Assembly (NCBI RefSeq): GCF_007625155.1
Contig: NZ_VMNK01000018.1
Span: 1 to 64,000, forward strand
DNA from: Denitromonas halophila
GTDB taxonomy: Bacteria > Pseudomonadota > Gammaproteobacteria > Burkholderiales > Rhodocyclaceae
Direction: 5' to 3'
Length of the DNA stretch: 64,000 nucleotides
The position numbers were made by a program, and so were the translations under genes. How positions within the stretch are numbered: the first letter of the stretch is position 1; each line of letters begins with the position of its first letter. The notes under the pieces were generated by a model. It did no database searches. It had not been told where the DNA came from and was given only the letters and a program-made list of their open reading frames with translations. This document shows positions 30,278-39,130 of the stretch, piece after piece.

Positions 30278-30769
30278 TCAGCGCTTTTCCTCGTGACCGT
30301 GGGTTTCGGCAAAGCGCTTTTCCAGCTCGTGGCGCAAGGCCTTGCGGGCCTCGGCGGCCTCGAAGCGCCGCTTTTCCTTGGGGCTGAACGGCCGCAACGG
30401 CGGCACGGGCGCGGGCTTGCCATCGTCGTCCACCGCCACCATGGTGAAGAAGCAGCTATTGGCGTGGCGCACATCCTGAGTGCGGATGTTCTCGGCCATG
30501 ACCTTGATGCCCACTTCCATCGACGACTTGCCGGTGTAGTTCACGCTGGCCAGAAAAGTGACCAGCTCGCCGACAATGATCGGCTCGCGGAACATCACCT
30601 GGTCGACCGACAGCGTCACTACATAACGCGCGGCGTAGCGGCTGGCACAGGCATAAGCCACCTGATCGAGCAGGCGGAGCACGGCGCCGCCGTGCACCTT
30701 GCCCGAGAAATTCGCCATCTCGGGGGTCATCAACACCGTCATGGTCAGTTGGTGTGCGGGTAAATCCAT
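30278..30769 (-). CDS. Acyl-CoA thioesterase, hotdog fold (YciA-like)
   Basis: 163 residues. A single hotdog domain contains the family features GKVHGGAVLRLLDQVAYACASRY and SVDQVMFREPI, matching the hexameric acyl-CoA hydrolases of the YciA/BACH group. It probably hydrolyses medium- or long-chain acyl-CoA in the cytoplasm. A charged helical tail (about 130-163, Lys/Glu/Arg-rich) follows. The start ATG 30769 has AAGGAAAG upstream. It is within the minus-strand run that also contains PldA, so a lipid-turnover grouping is suggestive but not proven. Confidence 0.9.
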   Translation of the reverse strand: MDLPAHQLTMTVLMTPEMANFSGKVHGGAVLRLLDQVAYACASRYAARYVVTLSVDQVMFREPIIVGELVTFLASVNYTGKSSMEVGIKVMAENIRTQDVRHANSCFFTMVAVDDDGKPAPVPPLRPFSPKEKRRFEAAEARKALRHELEKRFAETHGHEEKR

Positions 30770-30799
30770 GTGTGCTTTCCTTTTTGTCGCGGCGCCCGG

Positions 30800-31159
30800 T
30801 CAGCGCTGAGCCGCGTCGGCACGGGCGCGAGCCAGCGCCGCTTCACGCCGCGCATCGGCGGCGTGAATAGCGGCGCGCTGCTCATCGCTCAGCGCCCGAC
30901 CAGTTTGATGCTCAAGGCTTTCAGTGACCCTACGACCGGTATCGGTGATGCGCGGGCCCTTGGGCATGCCCCGCCGCACCTGCGCCGGCGTCGCGCCGGC
31001 AATACCGGCAACTTCATCGACGAAGGCACGCTCGATGCGCACCCGCTCGGCTTTGAGATGTGCCGTGCCGGCCGGGCTTGGCATCGGGTCGGCCGCCTGC
31101 GCGCCCATGGCGAGCGCCATCAGCACCATGAGCGCCCAACGACGCCCACGCCGCATCAC
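30800..31159 (-). CDS. Small exported protein of unknown function
   Basis: 119 residues with an N-terminal signal peptide (Arg-rich start, hydrophobic MVLMALAMGAQA, likely cleavage after AQA). The mature part is helical and strongly charged (Arg, Ala, Glu), ending in an Ala/Arg repeat. I recognise no family. The start overlaps the stop of the quinone reductase gene by 4 nt, which supports expression from the same transcript. A periplasmic location is inferred. Confidence 0.72.
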   Translation of the reverse strand: MMRRGRRWALMVLMALAMGAQAADPMPSPAGTAHLKAERVRIERAFVDEVAGIAGATPAQVRRGMPKGPRITDTGRRVTESLEHQTGRALSDEQRAAIHAADARREAALARARADAAQR

Positions 31160-32133
31160 GCCGGATCCAGCACGGTCGACCCGGTGGTCTTGCGCGCTTC
31201 CAGGTCGCGGTGCGCCTCGGCCGCATCGGCCAGCGCATAGCGTTGGCGAACCTCGATCTTCACCTTGCCGCTGCTCACAACGTCGAACAACTCGTTGGCC
31301 ATGGCCACCAGATCGGCCCGCTCGGCGGCGTAGCCAAACAGCGTCGGCCGGGTCACGAACAGCGAACCCATCTTGGCCAGCAGGCTGAGGTCGAAGGGGG
31401 CGACCGGCCCGGTGGCGTTGCCGTAGGTGACCATCATGCCCCGCGGCCGCAAGCAGCTGAGCGAATCCATGAAGGTGTCCTTGCCGATCGAGTCGTACAC
31501 CACCGGTACGCCCTTGCCGCCGGTGATCTCGCGCAACCGGTCGGCGAATTTTTCGCGATTGTAGAGAATCGTGTGATCGCAGCCATGCGCCTTGGCCAGC
31601 GCCGCTTTTTCATCCGAGCCCACGGTGCCGATCACCGTCGCGCCCAGCGCCTTGGCCCACTGGCAGGCGATCAGCCCAACGCCACCCGCGGCGGCATGAA
31701 TGAGGATGGTGTCGCCCGGCTGCACCCGGTAGGTCTGCCGCAGCAAATACTGGGCGGTCATCCCCTGCAACATCATGGCCGCGCCCTGATCGAAACTGAT
31801 GGCCTCGGGCAACTTCACCAGCCGGTCGGCCGGCATGTTGCGTTGCTGGGCGTAGGCACCGATCGGGCCGCCGGCGTAGGCCACACGATCGCCGACGCGC
31901 AACTCGGTGACGCCCTCGCCCACCGCGGTGACCTCCCCCGCGCCCTCGAGTCCGATGCCCGAGGGCAGCGGCACCGGATACAGCCCGCTGCGGTGATAGG
32001 TATCGATGAAGTTGAGGCCCACGGCGTGCTGACGCAGGGTGACTTCGCCTGCGGCCGGGGGCGGCACATCGACCGCCTCCCAACGCAAGACCTCGGGGCC
32101 GCCGGTTTCGTGGAAGCGAATAGCATGGTTCAT
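31156..32133 (-). CDS. NADPH:quinone oxidoreductase, zinc-independent MDR family
   Basis: 325 residues, the size of QorA-type quinone reductases. It has a GroES-like N-terminal domain with NFIDTYHRSGLY, then a Rossmann domain with the nucleotide-binding AAAGGVGLIACQWAK and the VYDSIGKDT segment. It lacks the catalytic and structural zinc ligands of alcohol dehydrogenases. It is predicted to reduce quinones or enones with NADPH in the cytoplasm. The start ATG 32133 has AGGAGA 7 nt upstream; the frame runs 55 codons further without similarity. Its stop overlaps the next small gene. Confidence 0.93.
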   Translation of the reverse strand: MNHAIRFHETGGPEVLRWEAVDVPPPAAGEVTLRQHAVGLNFIDTYHRSGLYPVPLPSGIGLEGAGEVTAVGEGVTELRVGDRVAYAGGPIGAYAQQRNMPADRLVKLPEAISFDQGAAMMLQGMTAQYLLRQTYRVQPGDTILIHAAAGGVGLIACQWAKALGATVIGTVGSDEKAALAKAHGCDHTILYNREKFADRLREITGGKGVPVVYDSIGKDTFMDSLSCLRPRGMMVTYGNATGPVAPFDLSLLAKMGSLFVTRPTLFGYAAERADLVAMANELFDVVSSGKVKIEVRQRYALADAAEAHRDLEARKTTGSTVLDPA

Positions 32134-32149
32134 ACAGGTTCTCCTGCGC

Positions 32150-33325
32150 TCAACGGACGATCGAAACGCCAATCCGCAATTGTGGTTGGCCGGCACGCTG
32201 GTAGTCCAGCAAGGTCTCGCCCTCACCATCAAAGTATTGCAGATGAAGGAAAGCGCCAACCGACGAAAAAATACTTTGCCGCAAGGGGTAGGACACATCC
32301 ACCTGCGAGGTACCCACCCCGCCCTTGCCCCGACGCAGCATCAGTTTGGCCAGCCAGCCGTCGTCGCGACCAAAGCGCAGCCCCAACTCGCCGTAGCCGC
32401 GATAGCGATGGATGTCCGGGTTGTCGGATTTCTCAAGATAGCCCCACAGCTTCGGCGTAACACCGATGTGGCTCTTGCCTTCACCGAGGCGATACTGCCA
32501 GTCGGCCTGCACGAAGGCGATGTTGATGCTGCGCGACTTCTCGCCGTCGCGCCCGTTGGACTCGTGCTCGATGCCGGCGCGCAGCCAACTCTGGTGACGA
32601 CTGCCCGCGGCGACGGGGACGTCCCACTCATAGAACAGCGCCGGCCGATAACTGGTGTCGCGGAACGGCGCCGAGTCGGAATCCAGATCCCACAGCGAGG
32701 TCTGGGTATAGCCGAAATGCAGGCCTTCAAAAAACGGCAGCATGCCGACCACCGCGCCTTCGTCATCAAACAAACGGTACTTGAAGCTCAGTTGGAAGCG
32801 CGCCGATGCGCCGCTGTTGGCGCCAAAGATGAAATACATCGGGTCGTAAAAGGACAGCGCCGGCTTGGCCGGAATGACATCCGCCGCGACCTGTGCGGCG
32901 GGGACGGGGGCGGCTACGCCCTCGCCCCCCGGCAAAGCTTGCTGCCGGGCGAGCGGATCTTGCCCGGCGCTCCAGCCCGGACGCTCGGCCAGCACCATTA
33001 ACTGCGCGCGGCTGTCGTCGTTCAAGCTGAGCACCGACAGGCCCAGCACCTCGACCGGCCACTCGAAACCGTAGCGCCGGGTCGCGCCAACCGCCGCCGC
33101 CTGGGCCGTGAGCTGCACGGTGAGCTTGCGACCGCCGAGCGTCAGCGTCGCATCCAGTTGCTCGGGCAGGCTCGCTTGCGCGCCCGTTTCCACCACCGTC
33201 AACACAAAGGCCTGGCCGACGCTGGCATGCGTCCGCTCGGCCGACAGCAGCCGCTCGGCGTTGGCGGGCAACGCCCCCAGCAGCAGTGCGGCGGCACCTA
33301 AAATGGAAGCAAGACGACACGTCAT
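32150..33325 (-). CDS. pldA: Outer-membrane phospholipase A
   Basis: Calcium-dependent phospholipase that degrades misplaced phospholipids in the outer leaflet. It has 391 residues, about 100 longer than E. coli PldA (289). A signal peptide (cleaving near ANA) is followed by an extra beta-rich domain (about 25-110) and a Pro/Ala linker, then the 12-strand barrel. The catalytic motif is IEHESNG (His and Ser), with the third residue Asn in the following SRSIN segment. The C-terminus ends in an aromatic/hydrophobic beta-strand as expected for outer-membrane assembly. It lies 16 nt upstream of the quinone reductase gene. Confidence 0.93.
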   Translation of the reverse strand: MTCRLASILGAAALLLGALPANAERLLSAERTHASVGQAFVLTVVETGAQASLPEQLDATLTLGGRKLTVQLTAQAAAVGATRRYGFEWPVEVLGLSVLSLNDDSRAQLMVLAERPGWSAGQDPLARQQALPGGEGVAAPVPAAQVAADVIPAKPALSFYDPMYFIFGANSGASARFQLSFKYRLFDDEGAVVGMLPFFEGLHFGYTQTSLWDLDSDSAPFRDTSYRPALFYEWDVPVAAGSRHQSWLRAGIEHESNGRDGEKSRSINIAFVQADWQYRLGEGKSHIGVTPKLWGYLEKSDNPDIHRYRGYGELGLRFGRDDGWLAKLMLRRGKGGVGTSQVDVSYPLRQSIFSSVGAFLHLQYFDGEGETLLDYQRAGQPQLRIGVSIVR

Positions 33326-33424
33326 GATCGGGGCACGGATTGAAATCGAAGGCTCATTCTAGCCCTCTGCGATTTCAAAGGCGCGCTGTCGGTGTCGCTG
33401 GCCAACACTGACCGCCGCGGATCA

Positions 33425-33455
33425 TAAAAAACGGGGCACCCGAAGGCACCCCGTT
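33425..33455 (-). terminator. Intrinsic terminator of maeB
   Basis: Read on the minus strand: an 11-bp stem (33430-33455, two G-U pairs) capped by a stable UUCG tetraloop and followed by six T. It lies just beyond the maeB stop and upstream of pldA, so it separates the two transcripts. Confidence 0.9.
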
Positions 33456-33477
33456 TCGTATTGCATCGATCACGCGA

Positions 33478-35766
<2,289 letters not shown>

Positions 35767-36072
35767 TGTGTCTCCCTCGATAGATATGCAACGATCAACT
35801 CCGACAGCGTACGCGTCGGAGCCCCACCCGCCAATTGCGAACATCCACAGTATGGTTTGTTTTCTTTGCTCAGCATTGTTGTGCTGGCCGTGGAGCGATA
35901 CGACGCTAGCCGGGGAGAGGTCGGCGTCGCATTCCGGGCGGACCGGTGCATTATCCGCAGAAATTGCCTCGGACGGAAGGACATCGCACGGCCGGCACTC
36001 ACCGCAATGCAGCATTAACTGGCAAAATGCCGCCAACGTTCATTCATCCGGAACCGTGGGAGATCGGCCAGC
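35767..36072. other. Divergent intergenic region between maeB and parA
   Basis: About 306 nt with no convincing gene. It contains a short dyad at 35799-35821 (CTCCGAC and GTCGGAG, 7 bp, around the palindrome GCGTACGC) placed in the maeB leader with no T-run; it could be an operator or a leader hairpin. A locally A/T-richer patch lies at about 35846-35885 and may hold the maeB promoter. No clear hexamer pair was found. Confidence 0.4.
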
Positions 36073-36852
36073 ATGCGACGAGTTGTCTTCAACCAGAAGG
36101 GGGGCGTCGGCAAGTCCACCATTACCTGCAACCTGGCGGCGATCAGCGCCCACAACGGGCAGCGCACCCTGGTGGTCGACCTCGACCCACAAGGCAACTC
36201 GACGCGTTACCTGCTCGGCGATGCGACCGACGAACTCGAAAACTCGCTGGCCGACTTCTTCGACCAGACCCTGAACTTCAAGCTCAACCCCAAGCCGCTG
36301 GACGACTTCGTGGCCGCCAGCCCCTTCGAGCGCCTGCACGTGATGCCCTCGCATCCGGACCTCGAAGAACTGCAGGGCAAACTCGAATCGCGCTACAAGA
36401 TCTTCAAGCTGCGTGAGGCGCTCGACGAACTGGCAGAAGACTACGACGTGATCTACATCGACACGCCGCCGGCGCTCAACTTCTTCACCCGCTCGGCGAT
36501 GATTGCCGCCGACGCCTGCCTGATCCCCTTCGATTGCGACGACTTCTCGCGTCGCGCGCTGTATTCGCTGCTGGCCAACGTGGATGAAATCCGCGCCGAC
36601 CACAACCCCGATCTGGCCATCGAAGGCATCGTGGTCAACCAGTTCCAGCCGCGCGCCAGCCTGCCGCGCAAAGTGGTGCAGGAGCTGATCGACGAAGGCC
36701 TGCCCATCATCGCGCCCTACCTGTCGGCCTCGGTCAAGATCAAGGAATCGCACGAGCAGGCCAAACCGATGATCCACCTCGACCCGAAGCACAAGCTGTC
36801 GAAAGAGTTCGTCGCCCTGCACGACACGCTGGCCCGCCAATACGGCACCTGA
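36073..36852 (+). CDS. Orphan ParA-family ATPase
   Basis: 259 residues. The N-terminus carries the deviant Walker A motif KGGVGKST (Lys 9 to Thr 16), then a VVDLDPQGNSTRYLL Walker A' segment and Walker B DVIYIDTPPALN. ParA proteins dimerise on ATP and bind DNA non-specifically to position cargo. No parB, parS-like repeat or replication gene is adjacent, and the next gene is a cytochrome, so this is not an obvious chromosome or plasmid partition pair. Cargo could be a protein cluster or granule; that is speculation. The ATG has a GGGAGATCGG region upstream. Confidence 0.9.
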   Translation: MRRVVFNQKGGVGKSTITCNLAAISAHNGQRTLVVDLDPQGNSTRYLLGDATDELENSLADFFDQTLNFKLNPKPLDDFVAASPFERLHVMPSHPDLEELQGKLESRYKIFKLREALDELAEDYDVIYIDTPPALNFFTRSAMIAADACLIPFDCDDFSRRALYSLLANVDEIRADHNPDLAIEGIVVNQFQPRASLPRKVVQELIDEGLPIIAPYLSASVKIKESHEQAKPMIHLDPKHKLSKEFVALHDTLARQYGT

Positions 36853-36918
36853 GCACGCTCGGGAATACGATCGCCGAATGCGGTGTTGACCTCGTCAGCA
36901 TCGTTTTCGGGGAAACCC

Positions 36919-37620
36919 ATGTCCAAACACACCGTCCTGATCTGGGATCTGCCCACCCGCCTGTTCCACTGGCTGCTGGTGGGCTGCTTGAGCGGCGCCG
37001 TCATCAGCGTCAAGATCGGCGGCAACGCCATGATCTGGCACGGCCGCTTCGGGCTGGCGATTGTCGGCCTGCTCGGCTTTCGGCTGGCCTGGGGCTTTGT
37101 CGGCAGCCACACCGCGCGCTTCACTCAGTTTGTCCGCGGCCCGGCCACCATTGCCGCCTACCTGCGCGGGCAGTGGCAGGGAATTGGCCACAACCCACTC
37201 GGCGCGTTGTCAGTGCTGGCCATGCTGCTCGTGCTGTTCGCGCAAGCGCTGACCGGACTGGTGGCCAATGACGACATCGCCTTCACCGGGCCACTCTACG
37301 CCGCCGTCAGCAAGGATTTATCTGACGCACTCACCGGCTGGCACCGCCGCGGCGAATGGGCGATTTTCGCGCTCATCGCGCTGCACCTGGCCGCGCTGCT
37401 GTACTACCGCCTCATCAAAAAAGAGCCGCTGATCCGGCCGATGATTACCGGCAGAAAGCCCGTCACCCAACCCGCGCCGCCCACCCCGCGACATGCCGGG
37501 CCGCTCGCCTTCATTGTCTCGCTGAGCATCGGCGCATCGGCGGTGTGGATTGCCAGCGGCGCATTGCTGCCGCCGCCACCGCCACCGCCACCGACTGCAG
37601 TGAATACACCTGCGTGGTAA
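36919..37620 (+). CDS. Cytochrome b561-type membrane protein
   Basis: 233 residues. Four helices with His positions typical of di-heme b561 (FHW at about 17, WHGRFG, GWHRRGEW, LHLAALLYY) span about 12-165; a fifth hydrophobic helix lies near the C-terminus and is followed by an eight-proline run. Such proteins pass electrons between quinol and a periplasmic c-type cytochrome. A cytochrome c' gene lies convergently next to it, a pairing that suggests partnership. ATG 36919 has GGGGAAA just upstream. The poly-Pro tail comes from a CCG/CCA repeat and is an unusual ending. Confidence 0.9.
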   Translation: MSKHTVLIWDLPTRLFHWLLVGCLSGAVISVKIGGNAMIWHGRFGLAIVGLLGFRLAWGFVGSHTARFTQFVRGPATIAAYLRGQWQGIGHNPLGALSVLAMLLVLFAQALTGLVANDDIAFTGPLYAAVSKDLSDALTGWHRRGEWAIFALIALHLAALLYYRLIKKEPLIRPMITGRKPVTQPAPPTPRHAGPLAFIVSLSIGASAVWIASGALLPPPPPPPPTAVNTPAW

Positions 37621-37638
37621 ATCGCACCGATAAACGAT

Positions 37639-37662
37639 AACGGCCACCCGCAGGTGGCCGTT
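37639..37662. terminator. Hairpin between the convergent cytochrome genes
   Basis: A perfect 10-bp inverted repeat (37639-37648 with 37653-37662) with a 4-nt loop lies midway between the two stops. Flanks are only weakly T-rich on either strand, so bidirectional termination is plausible but not certain. Confidence 0.6.
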
Positions 37663-37679
37663 GCACTGCGCGGCGAAGC

Positions 37680-38153
37680 CTACTCTTCGCGGCGATACTT
37701 GTCGTGACAAGCCTTGCAGGCCTTGCCCATTTCGCCAAACTGGGTCTTGATTGCCGCCTGATCCCCGGTGGCCGCCACCTGCTGCAGCGTATTGGCTTGC
37801 TGGATGAAGTTCATGGCGATCTTGCGGACTTCGTCCTGCTCCTGGAAGAACTCCGGCTTGAGGCGCGTCTCCTTCCAGCCCGTGCCCTTGTCGGTCCCCG
37901 CCGCATACAACGCCCCCATGCCCGAATTGGCGACCGCCGCCACCACATTGGCCGCCGCCAGCACCTGATCCTTGTTGAAGGGCACGCTGCCGTCGACCAC
38001 CTGCGCCTTGATCTTGCCCATGTTCCAGGCCATGAAGGTGTAGCCCGACTGACGGGTCTTGATCATGTCTTCGGGTTTCATCTGCGCGGACACGCCTGCC
38101 GCCACACCAAAGCTCATTGCAGCCACCACGATACGCATCATGTGTTTTTTCAC
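37680..38153 (-). CDS. Cytochrome c' (exported, single heme c)
   Basis: 157 residues. A signal peptide (KKHMMRIVVAAMSFG, cleaving near VSA) precedes a four-helix bundle with the single heme-attachment motif CKACH near residues 146-150, at the C-terminus as in class II cytochromes c'. These bind NO or CO and help in nitrosative-stress protection or electron transfer in denitrifiers. A GTG start at 38153 is preferred because GGAGAG lies 5 nt upstream; ATG 38141 and the more distant ATG 38171 are alternatives. It is convergent with cytochrome b561 and divergent from the two-receiver gene. Confidence 0.93.
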   Translation of the reverse strand: MKKHMMRIVVAAMSFGVAAGVSAQMKPEDMIKTRQSGYTFMAWNMGKIKAQVVDGSVPFNKDQVLAAANVVAAVANSGMGALYAAGTDKGTGWKETRLKPEFFQEQDEVRKIAMNFIQQANTLQQVAATGDQAAIKTQFGEMGKACKACHDKYRREE

Positions 38154-38320
38154 GTTTGACTCTCCAGGCATTCAAGGGGTTAAAAGCAGGCTGCATGCGC
38201 TGCTCACCGGCGTAAACAGCAAAGCCTTATCCGCTATTCCCCGGCTCGGTGCATGAAACTGAAGAATGTCGCGCACAGGCCGCTAAGGATTAACGAATAG
38301 GTGTTCCCCGGAGAAGCCCC

Positions 38321-39124
38321 ATGACTACAACGATCAACGCCACCGCCCTCGAACTCCTGATCGTCGAACCCTCGTCAATGCAGCGCAAGATCATTACCCA
38401 GGCTTGCGAAACTCTGGGCGTCCACTCGCCACGCCACGCGGAACATGGCACACAAGCGCTCATCGGCATGTCGCAGCACCGCCCGGACATCGTGATCAGC
38501 GCACTGTACCTGCCCGACATGCTGGGCACCGATCTCGTTCACAGCATGCGCACCGACCCGGCCACAGAAGATGTCGCATTCATTCTGGTGTCCAGCGAAA
38601 CCCGGCCCCAGGCACTCGACCCGGTGCGCCAGTCTGGTGTCTGCGCGATCGTGCCAAAGCCCTTCACGACCGACCAGCTCGCGCAGGCAATCAACGCCAC
38701 CCTCGACATGCGTACCGTCGAGCCAATCACCGACTGGGACATGGATCTGGAGGAACTCAAAGTGCTACTGGTGGACGACAGTCCGCACGCCCGCCGGAGT
38801 ATCCGCCGGGTACTCGAACAGCTTGGCCTGCACCACTTTATCGAAGCCGACAACGGCGCCGAGGCCGCCAGCATTCTGGGTGACACCATGGTCGATCTGG
38901 TGGTGACCGACTACAACATGCCCGAAATGGACGGCAAGGCGCTGGTCGAACACATCCGCCATCATAGCTGGCAGACCTCGGTGCCCATCCTCATGGTGAC
39001 CAGCGAGCAGGACGTCAGCCGTCTGGCGGCCATTGAAAATGCCGGCGTCTCGGGCATTTGCGACAAACCCTTTGACCCCGGCACCGTCCGCCGACTGCTC
39101 CTGCGAGCGCTGTCAAGCGATTGA
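38321..39124 (+). CDS. Two-receiver (REC-REC) response regulator, first receiver degenerate
   Basis: 267 residues made only of two receiver domains (about 10-130 and 145-265), without output domain. The second is complete: VDDS acidic pair, phospho-Asp in VVTDYNMPEMDG, Thr in MVTSE and CDKPF Lys. In the first, the phospho-Asp position is Ala (VISALYLPDM) and the N-terminal acidic pair is reduced to VEPS, although VPKPF is kept. It should therefore act as a fixed-state or dimerising domain while the second accepts phosphate. The partner kinase is not adjacent. It ends 6 nt from convergent uvrD. Confidence 0.93.
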   Translation: MTTTINATALELLIVEPSSMQRKIITQACETLGVHSPRHAEHGTQALIGMSQHRPDIVISALYLPDMLGTDLVHSMRTDPATEDVAFILVSSETRPQALDPVRQSGVCAIVPKPFTTDQLAQAINATLDMRTVEPITDWDMDLEELKVLLVDDSPHARRSIRRVLEQLGLHHFIEADNGAEAASILGDTMVDLVVTDYNMPEMDGKALVEHIRHHSWQTSVPILMVTSEQDVSRLAAIENAGVSGICDKPFDPGTVRRLLLRALSSD

Positions 39125-39130
39125 ACGCGC

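Noticed and set aside
35767-36036. 90-codon upstream extension of maeB
   Set aside because: ATG 35766 has a good ribosome site and matches the family start.
37571-37596. CCG/CCA repeat near the cytochrome b561 stop
   Set aside because: Coding poly-proline tail, not an independent repeat element.
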